Shown here: positions 18,937 to 26,514 of the stretch, in pieces
Numbering within the stretch: position 1 is the first letter of the stretch
Layout of the letters: each line of letters begins with the position of its first letter
From: Streptomyces sp. NBC_01498
GTDB taxonomy: Bacteria; Actinomycetota; Actinomycetes; Streptomycetales; Streptomycetaceae
Reading direction: 5' to 3'
NCBI RefSeq assembly: GCF_036327775.1
Contig: NZ_CP109598.1
Coordinates: 4,662,001 to 4,726,000 of the forward strand
Length of the DNA: 64,000 nt
The notes under the pieces: model-generated
The model's input: only the letters and a program-made list of their open reading frames with translations
Told to the model about the DNA's origin: nothing
Database searches by the model: none
Position numbers and translations under genes: made by a program

Positions 18937-19218
18937 ATGAACCGCAGTGAGCTGGTGGCCGCCCTGGCCGACCGTGCCGAGGTGACTCGTAAGGACGCCG
19001 ACGCCGTGCTGGCCGCCCTCGCCGAGACGGTCGGCGAGATCGTCGCCAAGGGTGACGAGAAGGTCACCATCCCCGGCTTCCTGACCTTCGAGCGCACCCA
19101 CCGGGCCGCTCGCACCGCTCGTAACCCGCAGACCGGCGACCCGATCCAGATCCCGGCCGGTTACAGCGTGAAGGTCTCCGCGGGCTCCAAGCTCAAGGAA
19201 GCCGCCAAGGGCAAGTAA
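18937..19218 (+). CDS. hup: Histone-like DNA-binding protein HU
   Basis: Nucleoid-associated protein that bends and compacts DNA. 93 residues, the short form without the Lys/Ala-rich tail of the second Streptomyces HU (HupS). MNRSELVAALADRAEVTRKDADAVLAAL forms the dimer helices; the beta arm contains GFLTFERTHRAARTARNPQTGDPIQIPAGYSVKVSAG with the conserved intercalating Pro region. ATG 18937 follows GGGAG (18925-18929). Corresponds to HupA of S. coelicolor, the vegetative form. A strong terminator follows. Confidence 0.97.
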   Translation: MNRSELVAALADRAEVTRKDADAVLAALAETVGEIVAKGDEKVTIPGFLTFERTHRAARTARNPQTGDPIQIPAGYSVKVSAGSKLKEAAKGK

Positions 19219-19233
19219 CCCCTGGGCAGAGCG

Positions 19234-19269
19234 AAGGGCGGTCACCCCCCGGTCGGGGTGACCGCCCTT
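19234..19269. terminator. Bidirectional terminator between hup and murA
   Basis: Perfect 15-bp stem (19234-19248 and 19255-19269) with loop CCGGTC, followed by TTTC on the plus strand. It lies between convergent genes (hup ending 19218, murA ending 19350) and can serve both. Confidence 0.88.
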
Positions 19270-19349
19270 TCGTCTGTCCGCGCTGTCCGCCCTGTCCGTC
19301 CGGGTGGGTGGGTGGGCGGGAACGGGCGCCGACGGCCGCACACCCGCCG

Positions 19350-20690
19350 TCAGACGAGCGAGCGGCCCGGCAGCTCCACCTTCGCGCCCAGCTCGACCAG
19401 CTTCTCCATGAAGTTCTCGTAACCGCGGTTGATCAGGTCGATGCCGTGCACCCGTGAGGTGCCCTGCGCCGCCAGCGCCGCGATCAGGTACGAGAAGCCG
19501 CCCCGCAGGTCCGGGATGACCAGGTCGGCGCCCTGGAGCTTCGTGGGGCCGGACACGACCGCCGAGTGCAGGAAGTTGCGCTGGCCGAAGCGGCAGTCCG
19601 AGCCGCCCAGGCACTCCCGGTACAGCTGGATGTGCGCGCCCATCTGGTTGAGCGCCGAGGTGAAGCCCAGCCGCGACTCGTACACCGTCTCGTGGACGAT
19701 GGACAGCCCCGCCGCCTGCGTCAGCGCCACCACCAGCGGCTGCTGCCAGTCGGTCTGGAAACCGGGGTGTACGTCGGTCTCCAGGGCGATCGCGTTCAGC
19801 GGGCCGCCCGGGTGCCAGAAGCGGATGCCCTCGTCGTCGATCTCGAACGCCCCGCCCACCTTGCGGAAGGTGTTCAGGAAGGTCATCATCGACCGCTGCT
19901 GCGCCCCGCGCACGTAGATGTTGCCCTCGGTCGCCAGCGCCGCCGACGCCCAGGAGGCGGCCTCCAGCCGGTCCGGCAGGGCGCGGTGGTTGTAGCCGCC
20001 GAGCGTGTCGACCCCGGTGATCCGGATCGTCCGGTCGGTGTCCATCGAGATGATCGCGCCCATCTTCTGGAGCACGCAGATCAGGTCCTCGATCTCCGGC
20101 TCCACGGCGGCGTTCGACAACTCGGTGACCCCGTCGGCCAGTACGGCCGTCAGCAGCACCTGCTCCGTCGAGCCGACCGAGGGGTACGGCAGCCGGATCT
20201 TCGTGCCGCGCAGCCGCTGCGGGGCCTCCAGGTACTGCCCGTCCGCCCGCTTCTCGATCGTCGCGCCGAACTGGCGCAGCACCTCGAAGTGGAAGTCGAT
20301 GGGCCGGCCGCCGATGTCGCAGCCGCCGAGACCCGGGATGAACGCGTGACCGAGGCGGTGCAGCAGCGGGCCGCAGAACAGGATCGGGATACGGGACGAA
20401 CCCGCGTGGGCGTCGATGTCGGCGACGTTGGCGCTCTCGACGTGCGAGGGGTCGAGGATCAGCTCGCCCGGCTCCTCGCCGGGGCGCACGGTCACCCCGT
20501 GCAGCTGGAGCAGCCCCCTGACGACCCGTACGTCACGGATGTCGGGCACGTTGCGCAGTCTGCTGGGCCCGCTGCCGAGGAGCGCGGCGACCATGGCCTT
20601 CGGCACCAGGTTCTTCGCGCCGCGGACGCGGATCTCGCCCTCCAGCGGGGTTCCGCCGTGGACAAGCATTACATCGTCTGTGCCGGTCAT
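19350..20690 (-). CDS. murA: UDP-N-acetylglucosamine 1-carboxyvinyltransferase
   Basis: First committed step of peptidoglycan synthesis: enolpyruvyl transfer from PEP to UDP-GlcNAc in the cytoplasm. 446 residues from ATG 20690. Catalytic motifs: GAKNLVPKAM (Lys-Asn pair near 24) and the mobile loop GLGGCDIGGRP, which keeps the PEP/fosfomycin-reactive cysteine, unlike the Asp-type MurA of mycobacteria; TDWQQP carries the catalytic Asp. The sequence is somewhat divergent from the E. coli enzyme (for example the insertion RECLGGSDCRFGQRNF). Streptomycetes have a second paralogue elsewhere. It is divergent from yqgE across a 286-base gap. Confidence 0.93.
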   Translation of the reverse strand: MTGTDDVMLVHGGTPLEGEIRVRGAKNLVPKAMVAALLGSGPSRLRNVPDIRDVRVVRGLLQLHGVTVRPGEEPGELILDPSHVESANVADIDAHAGSSRIPILFCGPLLHRLGHAFIPGLGGCDIGGRPIDFHFEVLRQFGATIEKRADGQYLEAPQRLRGTKIRLPYPSVGSTEQVLLTAVLADGVTELSNAAVEPEIEDLICVLQKMGAIISMDTDRTIRITGVDTLGGYNHRALPDRLEAASWASAALATEGNIYVRGAQQRSMMTFLNTFRKVGGAFEIDDEGIRFWHPGGPLNAIALETDVHPGFQTDWQQPLVVALTQAAGLSIVHETVYESRLGFTSALNQMGAHIQLYRECLGGSDCRFGQRNFLHSAVVSGPTKLQGADLVIPDLRGGFSYLIAALAAQGTSRVHGIDLINRGYENFMEKLVELGAKVELPGRSLV

Positions 20691-20976
20691 GAATCTCGCG
20701 TTCCGGGAGTCGTCGGACAGGGGGCCAAAGCAAAAGAGTAAGGGGCTCGCACCCCTGTGCCGTAAGGCAACGGCCGTGCTGGAGCGGCGAAATCGTCGGC
20801 GGAGCACGTTCTGTCGGGTGCCCGTCGCGGTGAGTGACCCTCTCTCTCCGCGCCCGGTTCCGTCCGCCGTCCGGCGTGTCCCTGCGCTCCCCGTGCCGCC
20901 GTGCGCCTGAGCTGCGATCACGCGCACTCTCCCCGGCGGGCCCCGCGGCGGCCGATTGTGCGGGACCATGTCAGGC

Positions 20977-21537
20977 ATGACCGAGGTGTCCTCGCTCACA
21001 GGGCGGCTGCTCGTCGCGACTCCGGCCCTGGCGGATCCGAATTTCGACCGTGCGGTGGTGCTCCTGCTCGACCACGACGAGGAGGGGTCCCTCGGCGTGG
21101 TCCTCAACCGGCCCACACCCGTGGACGTCGGGGACATCCTGGCGTCCTGGGGCGGCCTCGCCGGGGACCCCGGCGTGGTCTTCCAGGGCGGCCCGGTCTC
21201 CCTCGACTCGGCCCTCGGGCTCGCCGTCATCCCCGGCGACGAGGGGCCGCTCGGCTGGCGGCGGGTGCACGGCGCGATCGGTCTGGTCGACCTGGAGACG
21301 CCGCCCGAACTGCTCGCGCGGGCCCTCGGTTCCCTGCGGATCTTCGCCGGGTACGCGGGGTGGGGACCGGGCCAGTTGGAGGGCGAACTCGCCGAGGGCG
21401 CCTGGTACGTGGTGGAGTCCGAGCCCGGTGACGTGTCGTCGCCGCGCCCCGAGAGTCTGTGGCGGGCGGTGCTGCGCCGGCAGCGCAGTGAACTCGCCAT
21501 GGTGGCCACGTACCCGGACGACCCGTCGCTCAACTGA
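20977..21537 (+). CDS. YqgE/AlgH family protein (UPF0301)
   Basis: 186 residues of the conserved YqgE/AlgH fold: SSLTGRLLVATPALADPNFDRAVVLLLDHDEEGSLGVVLNRP is diagnostic, followed by FQGGPV and FAGYAGWGPGQLEGELAEGAWYVV. The function is not established; in pseudomonads AlgH affects alginate and other regulation. ATG 20977 gives the conserved MTEVSSLTGR start; ATG 20968, three codons earlier, is also possible. Confidence 0.92.
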   Translation: MTEVSSLTGRLLVATPALADPNFDRAVVLLLDHDEEGSLGVVLNRPTPVDVGDILASWGGLAGDPGVVFQGGPVSLDSALGLAVIPGDEGPLGWRRVHGAIGLVDLETPPELLARALGSLRIFAGYAGWGPGQLEGELAEGAWYVVESEPGDVSSPRPESLWRAVLRRQRSELAMVATYPDDPSLN

Positions 21538-21582
21538 CACGCGGCGCTCGGGACGGCGCGGGCGTGGGTACCCTTGACGCTT

Positions 21583-21876
21583 ATGAGCACTCTTGAGCCC
21601 GAGCGCGGGGCAGGTACGGGCACCCTCGTGGAGCCGACACCCAAGGTGTCGCACGGCGACGGCGACCACGAGCGCTTCGCCCATTACGTCCAGAAGGACA
21701 AGATCATGGCGAGTGCCCTCGACGGCACTCCGGTGGTGGCCCTGTGCGGGAAGGTCTGGGTGCCGGGGCGTGACCCCAAGAAGTACCCGGTCTGTCCGAT
21801 GTGCAAGGAGATCTACGAGTCCATGGGTCCGGGCGGGGACAAGGACAAGGACAAGGGCGGCAAGGACAAGAAGTAG
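21583..21876 (+). CDS. DUF3039 family zinc-ribbon protein
   Basis: 97 residues. Central conserved core HERFAHYVQKDKIMASALDGTPVVALCGKVWVPGRDPKKYPVCPMCKEIYESM with three cysteines in a C-x(n)-CxxC arrangement plus an upstream His, consistent with a metal site. The Lys/Asp/Gly-rich C-terminus (GGDKDKDKGGKDKK) is probably disordered. It lies 45 bases after the YqgE gene, likely co-transcribed. ATG 21583 is used; a TTG three codons upstream also exists. Function unknown. Confidence 0.85.
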   Translation: MSTLEPERGAGTGTLVEPTPKVSHGDGDHERFAHYVQKDKIMASALDGTPVVALCGKVWVPGRDPKKYPVCPMCKEIYESMGPGGDKDKDKGGKDKK

Positions 21877-21972
21877 GGCTGCCGGTCCCGGCCTCTCGCT
21901 GAGTCCGGGTCCTGCGTACGGTCCGGCCCGGTTTCCCGCACGGTCCCGGTCCGGCCCGTCCTGTCGGTGGCT

Positions 21973-22045
21973 GCCGACGCCCGCCGGCGGTTGCCGGTGG
22001 GCGTCGGCAACGGCCCCGGAGCGCGCACGCGCGCTCCGGGGCCGT
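21973..22045 (+). terminator. Tandem hairpin terminator
   Basis: Two hairpins: a 10-bp stem (21973-21982 and 21999-22008) and, next to it, a perfect 17-bp stem with a 2-base loop (22010-22026 and 22029-22045). They close the yqgE-DUF3039 transcript. The remainder of the 371-base gap to the GH20 gene holds the DasR-type operator and promoter listed below. Confidence 0.85.
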
Positions 22046-22133
22046 TCGCGTGCGCGGGGGTGTGAGCGGGTAGGAGGGGGAGTGCGCGAACGGTCGGGCC
22101 GTACGCCGGTGCCCGCGCAGGGCCCGAAGACCG

Positions 22134-22149
22134 ACTGGTCGAGACCACT
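22134..22149. promoter_or_regulatory. DasR-responsive element (dre) upstream of the hexosaminidase gene
   Basis: ACTGGTCGAGACCACT at 22134-22149 matches the DasR operator consensus ACTGGTCTAGACCACT at 15 of 16 positions and is palindromic around GGTC/GACC. DasR is the GntR-family GlcNAc/chitin regulator of streptomycetes. The site abuts the -35 of the candidate promoter at 22149-22178, a position suited to repression, relieved by glucosamine-6-phosphate. Confidence 0.85.
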
Positions 22150-22178
22150 TGTCCCAATCTCCGGGCCCGGCCTAGGGT
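22149..22178 (+). promoter_or_regulatory. Promoter of the GH20 gene
   Basis: TTGTCC (22149-22154), an 18-base spacer, and TAGGGT (22173-22178). The spacing and both hexamers fit the vegetative Streptomyces consensus. A transcript starting near 22185 would have a leader of about 60 bases. Confidence 0.65.
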
Positions 22179-22247
22179 CCTCCAGGACACTTTGCGACCC
22201 AATTGACTCCGGCATATGCCAGCCGAACGAGGACGAGGACTCACGTG

Positions 22248-23894
22248 ATGGACCTGATCCCGGCGCCCGCCAGTGTCGAAGGCCCGCAGAGCGGTGGCTT
22301 CGTCCCCGACTCGGCCACCACCCTCTGGGCGGCCCCCGGGACGGAGGGCACCGAGCGCTGGCTGCGCGCCACCCTCGGGGCCGCCCTCGGGCTGCCGCTC
22401 GCCCCCGGCCCGGCCGGCGGCAGCAACGCCGTGTCGCTGCGGATCGACGAGTCGATGCCCCCCGAGGCGTACCGGCTGGACATCACCGCCGAGTGGGGCG
22501 CCGAGATCCAGGGCGGCAGCGCGGCCGGGGTCTTCTGGGGCGCCCAGACGCTCCGTCAGCTCCTCGGCCCCAAGGCGTTCCGCCGGGCGCCGGTCTCCCC
22601 GGGCGTACGGCAGGAGATCCCCCGTCAGGTCATCGAGGACCGGCCCCGGTTCGGCTGGCGCGGCGTCATGCTCGACGTGTCGCGGCACTTCATGCCCAAG
22701 GACGGCGTGCTCCGCCTTCTCGACCTGATGGCCGCGCACAAGCTCAACGTCTTCCACTTCCATCTCACCGACGACCAGGGCTGGCGCGTCCAGATCAAGC
22801 GCTACCCGAAGCTGACCGAGATCGGCGCGTGGCGGGCCCGGACCAAGTACGGCCACCGGTTCTCCGACCTCTGGGACGAGAAGCCGCACGGCGGTTACTA
22901 CACCCAGGACGACATCCGCGAGATCGTCGCGTACGCCGCCGAGCGGCACATCTCCGTCGTCCCCGAGATCGACATCCCGGGCCACTCGCAGGCCGCCATC
23001 GCCGCCCACCCCGAACTCGGCAACACCGACGTCGTCGACACCTCGGCGCTGGAGGTCTGGGACACCTGGGGCGTCAACCCCAACGTGCTCGCCCCCACCG
23101 ACACCACCCTGCGCTTCTTCGAGGGCGTCTTCGAGGAACTGCTGGACCTGTTCCCCGCCGCCACCTCGCCGTTCATCCACATCGGCGGCGACGAGTGCCC
23201 CAAGGACCAGTGGAAGCGGTCGCCCGCCGTCCAGCAGCGCATCCGTGACCTCGGCCTGGCCGACGAGGACGAACTCCAGTCGTGGTTCGTCCGGCACTTC
23301 GACAACTGGCTCTCCGCGCGCGGCCGCCGGCTCATCGGCTGGGACGAGATCCTGGAGGGCGGACTGGCGCCCGGCGCGGCCGTCTCGTCCTGGCGCGGGT
23401 ACGCGGGCGGCATCGCCGCCGCCCAGGCCGGGCACGACGTCGTCATGTGCCCCGAGCAGCAGGTGTATCTGGACCACCGTCAGGCGGCGGGTCCCGACGA
23501 GCCGATGCCGATCGGCTACGTCCGCACCCTGGAGGACGTCTACCGCTTCGAGCCCGTGCCGCCGCAGCTGGCCGGCGCCGACGCCGCCCATGTGCTGGGC
23601 ACCCAGGCCAATGTGTGGACCGAGGTGATGCAGGACCGCTCCCGCGTCGACTACCAGCTCTTCCCGAGACTCGCCGCGTTCGCCGAGGTCGCCTGGTCCG
23701 CACTGCCCGCGTCCCCGGACCGTGACTACGCCGATTTCGAACGCCGAATGACCGCGCACTACAAGCGCCTTGACGCCCTGGGGGTCGAATACCGGCCGCC
23801 CGGCGGCCCGTTGCCCTGGCAGAAGCGGCCGGGCCCCCACGGCGATTCGGCCATTCTCGGCCGGCCCATCGAGGGGGCGCCCCCGAACATGTGA
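22248..23894 (+). CDS. Beta-N-acetylhexosaminidase, glycoside hydrolase family 20
   Basis: Releases terminal GlcNAc from chito-oligosaccharides by substrate-assisted catalysis. 548 residues: an N-terminal GH20b-type domain (about 1-125) then the TIM barrel (RPRFGWRGVMLDVSRHFMP). The catalytic pair D315-E316 is in HIGGDECPKDQW; VPEIDIPGHSQA is the usual barrel motif. There is no signal peptide: the chain begins MDLIPAPASVEG and no hydrophobic start lies upstream. It is therefore predicted cytoplasmic, acting on imported chitobiose or muropeptides. GTG 22245 directly before the ATG is an equal start candidate (GAGG at 22235-22238). The upstream dre ties it to GlcNAc control. Confidence 0.93.
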   Translation: MDLIPAPASVEGPQSGGFVPDSATTLWAAPGTEGTERWLRATLGAALGLPLAPGPAGGSNAVSLRIDESMPPEAYRLDITAEWGAEIQGGSAAGVFWGAQTLRQLLGPKAFRRAPVSPGVRQEIPRQVIEDRPRFGWRGVMLDVSRHFMPKDGVLRLLDLMAAHKLNVFHFHLTDDQGWRVQIKRYPKLTEIGAWRARTKYGHRFSDLWDEKPHGGYYTQDDIREIVAYAAERHISVVPEIDIPGHSQAAIAAHPELGNTDVVDTSALEVWDTWGVNPNVLAPTDTTLRFFEGVFEELLDLFPAATSPFIHIGGDECPKDQWKRSPAVQQRIRDLGLADEDELQSWFVRHFDNWLSARGRRLIGWDEILEGGLAPGAAVSSWRGYAGGIAAAQAGHDVVMCPEQQVYLDHRQAAGPDEPMPIGYVRTLEDVYRFEPVPPQLAGADAAHVLGTQANVWTEVMQDRSRVDYQLFPRLAAFAEVAWSALPASPDRDYADFERRMTAHYKRLDALGVEYRPPGGPLPWQKRPGPHGDSAILGRPIEGAPPNM

Positions 23895-24139
23895 GCCCCC
23901 GCCCGGGGTTGCCCGTACGAATAAGTCCCATCACACATGGCGAAAGGTGTCATTCCGCATCTGTCGGTGAAGAGACATGAAAGCGGACCTTCCTCCCGTT
24001 CGGGGTCGGATGTGCGCTTCATGGACCCTCGGACCGGCAGGCGCGGAAGATGTGCCAGAGTTGCCTCGTCCGGCCTGTGAGCACGTACGGTACGGCCAAC
24101 ACAGACGGACAGCCGGGACACCGGGAAGGGGCAGCTGGG

Positions 24140-25036
24140 TTGACCACGCACGCACCGCAGACGGCGCAGTCCGTGACGCTGCCGGCCTCGCTCGACGAGG
24201 CCGTGGCGGCGCTGAGCGCCATGCCCGCCGCCGTGCCCGTCGCGGGTGGCACCGATCTGATGGCCGCCGTCAACAAGGGCCTGCTCAGGCCGGCGGGGCT
24301 CGTCGGTCTCGGCCGGATCAGCGAACTGCGCGGCTGGCACTACCAGGACGGCCACGCCCTGCTGGGCACCGGCCTCACCCACGCGCGCATGGGACGGCCC
24401 GACTTCGCCGCCCTCATCCCCGCGCTGGCCGCGTCCTCACGCGCCGCCGGACCGCCCCAGATCCGCAACGCGGGCACCCTCGGCGGCAACATCGCCACCG
24501 CGGCCCCCACCGGCGACTCCCTGCCCGTGCTGGCCGCCCTGGAGGCGGACCTCGTCATCGCGGGCCCCGGCGGCGCGCGCCGCGAGATCCCCGTCTCCCA
24601 TCTGCTGGCGGGCCGCGACATGCTGGCGCCCGCCGAACTCATCGGCTTCGTACGGGTCCCGCTGCTGCACGCCCCGCAGGTCTACCTCAAGGCGACCGGC
24701 CGCACCGGCCCCGGCCGGGCCACCGCGTCCGTGGCCGTGGTGCTCGACCCGGCACGCCGCGGTGTGCGCTGCGCGGTCGGCGCCATCGCGCCGATGCCGC
24801 TGCGCCCGCTGGAGGCCGAGCGCTGGATCGCCTCGCTGATCGACTGGGACGCCGACCGCGGGCTGGCGCCCGAGGCACTGGCGGCCTTCGGGGAGTACGT
24901 GGCCGCGGCCTGTATCCCCGACCCGCCCCCGGAGGCGGACGGGAGTGAGCCGCCCGCCCTGCCGCCCGCGGTGCTGCACCTGAGGCGTACCGTCGCCACG
25001 CTGGCTCGACGAGCACTGGGGAGGGCGCTGCCGTGA
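24140..25036 (+). CDS. FAD-binding subunit of a molybdopterin dehydrogenase-like complex
   Basis: Medium subunit of the xanthine dehydrogenase / CO dehydrogenase type, carrying FAD. 298 residues. The FAD motifs VPVAGGTDLMAAVNKG (near 35-50) and RNAGTLGGNIATAAPTGDSLPVLAAL are intact, as is the CO-dehydrogenase flavoprotein C-terminal domain (GPGRATASVAVVLD). TTG 24140 is preferred, with AAGGGG (24126-24131) 8 bases upstream and the conserved MTTHAPQTAQSVTLPASL start; the frame is open further upstream to ATG 24050. The stop overlaps the next GTG (GTGA). The 245-base gap before it shows TTGCCT-19-TACGGT (24061-24091) as a possible promoter. Confidence 0.87.
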   Translation: MTTHAPQTAQSVTLPASLDEAVAALSAMPAAVPVAGGTDLMAAVNKGLLRPAGLVGLGRISELRGWHYQDGHALLGTGLTHARMGRPDFAALIPALAASSRAAGPPQIRNAGTLGGNIATAAPTGDSLPVLAALEADLVIAGPGGARREIPVSHLLAGRDMLAPAELIGFVRVPLLHAPQVYLKATGRTGPGRATASVAVVLDPARRGVRCAVGAIAPMPLRPLEAERWIASLIDWDADRGLAPEALAAFGEYVAAACIPDPPPEADGSEPPALPPAVLHLRRTVATLARRALGRALP

Positions 25037-26514
25037 CCACCGACGAGAACGAGAACTCCGGGAATCCGGAGGGGCGCGGCGCCTGGCGGCCGATCCCGGG
25101 GAGCGGCGAGTACGACTCCGACGCCACCGCCTTCGTCCAACTGCCGCCCGAGGACACGGCGGACGCGCCCCTGGCGGCGCGCGGCCACGGCTACGTACCA
25201 CCGACGATCGACCAGCGGCCGGACAGCGGAGCGGGCGCCGCCGATCCGGGGGGCGCCGGTCGATGGGCACCGCACACCCCGCAGGCGCAGCCCGACCCGT
25301 ACGGCTACGGGCAGGGACACGGGCACAGCCACGGCCAGGGCCACCCGCAGGGGTACGGCCCCGGCCCGGACCTGCCGCACGATCCGTCGGCGAGCGGGCA
25401 GTGGTCCTTCCCCACCGCCCCGGGGACGGCCGGACCGGGACCCGGCCAGGCGCCCCCGGCGCGGTCCCACGAACAGCGGCCCCACGAACAGCGGCCCCAC
25501 GAACAGCGGTCCGACGAACACCGGTCCGCCGCACAGCAGCCCGCCGGACAGTGGGTGATCCCCGTCATCGGGGACGAGCTCCCCGACGAGTCCGGCGAGT
25601 TCACCACCTCCCTGCCCTCCACCTCGCAGTGGTCCGGCGGGGCGCCCCCGGCCACCCTTCCGGGTGGCGCGCGCGCCCCGTGGGCGACCGAACCGGAACC
25701 GGCGCCGGAGCCCGTCACGGAGCCCGAACCCGCCCCCGGGGCGGTCGCCGACGCACCGGCGCACGCCCCCGAGACGGCCCCGGACACGGACACCGGCACC
25801 GGACCGGAGCCGGAGCCGGAGGCCGTGACGGAACCCGGCCCGGACCCCGAGGCCGTACCCGAGCCGACCGCCGGCACCGACCCGGAACCGGACCCCGAAC
25901 CGGCCCCCCTCAGCAGCAGCAACAACAGCGCCGAACACCCCGCCGACTCCTACGTCCTGAGCGTCAACGGCACCGACCGCCCGGTCACCGACGCCTGGAT
26001 CGGCGAGTCCCTGCTCTACGTGCTGCGCGAACGCCTCGGCCTCGCCGGCGCCAAGGACGGCTGCTCCCAGGGCGAGTGCGGGGCCTGCAACGTCCAGGTC
26101 GACGGCCGTCTCGTCGCCTCCTGCCTGGTCCCGGCGGCCACGGCGGCCGGATCCGAGGTCCGTACGGTCGAGGGCCTGGCCTCCGACGGCGAACCGTCCG
26201 ACGTCCAGCGCGCCCTGGCCAACTGCGGCGCCGTGCAGTGCGGCTTCTGCGTCCCCGGCATGGCCATGACCGTCCACGACCTGCTCGAAGGCAACCACGC
26301 CCCCACCGAGCTGGAGACCCGCCAGGCACTCAGCGGCAACCTCTGCCGCTGCTCCGGATACCGGGGCGTCCTCGACGCCGTCGGCGAGGTCATCGCCGAA
26401 CGCGCGGCGAGCGCCGAGGCCGCCGACGAGGCCCGGATCCCGCACCAGGCACCACCGGGCGCCGGCGGCGCCCGCACCGCACCTCTCGACCCGCACGACG
26501 GAGGCATGGCGTGA
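25033..26514 (+). CDS. 2Fe-2S subunit with a 300-residue disordered N-terminal extension
   Basis: 493 residues, while the family is usually 150-180. Residues 1 to about 300 are Pro/Glu/Gly/His-rich low complexity, including HEQRP repeats (about 150-165) and EPEPAPEP runs, with no hydrophobic segment. From about 305 the normal small subunit begins: a plant-type [2Fe-2S] site CSQGECGACNVQVDG, ASCLVP, then the second [2Fe-2S] domain CGFCVPGMAMT and NLCRCSGYRGV. All eight cluster cysteines appear present. GTGA overlaps couple it to both neighbours. The extension may be a tether or binding platform; nothing in its sequence shows which. Confidence 0.86.
   Translation: MTTDENENSGNPEGRGAWRPIPGSGEYDSDATAFVQLPPEDTADAPLAARGHGYVPPTIDQRPDSGAGAADPGGAGRWAPHTPQAQPDPYGYGQGHGHSHGQGHPQGYGPGPDLPHDPSASGQWSFPTAPGTAGPGPGQAPPARSHEQRPHEQRPHEQRSDEHRSAAQQPAGQWVIPVIGDELPDESGEFTTSLPSTSQWSGGAPPATLPGGARAPWATEPEPAPEPVTEPEPAPGAVADAPAHAPETAPDTDTGTGPEPEPEAVTEPGPDPEAVPEPTAGTDPEPDPEPAPLSSSNNSAEHPADSYVLSVNGTDRPVTDAWIGESLLYVLRERLGLAGAKDGCSQGECGACNVQVDGRLVASCLVPAATAAGSEVRTVEGLASDGEPSDVQRALANCGAVQCGFCVPGMAMTVHDLLEGNHAPTELETRQALSGNLCRCSGYRGVLDAVGEVIAERAASAEAADEARIPHQAPPGAGGARTAPLDPHDGGMA

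Noticed and set aside
23895..24139. A small CxxC peptide (ATG 24050, MCQSC) as a separate gene
   Set aside because: It is in frame with, and runs into, the FAD-subunit gene; the TTG at 24140 has the better ribosome site and matches the conserved start.
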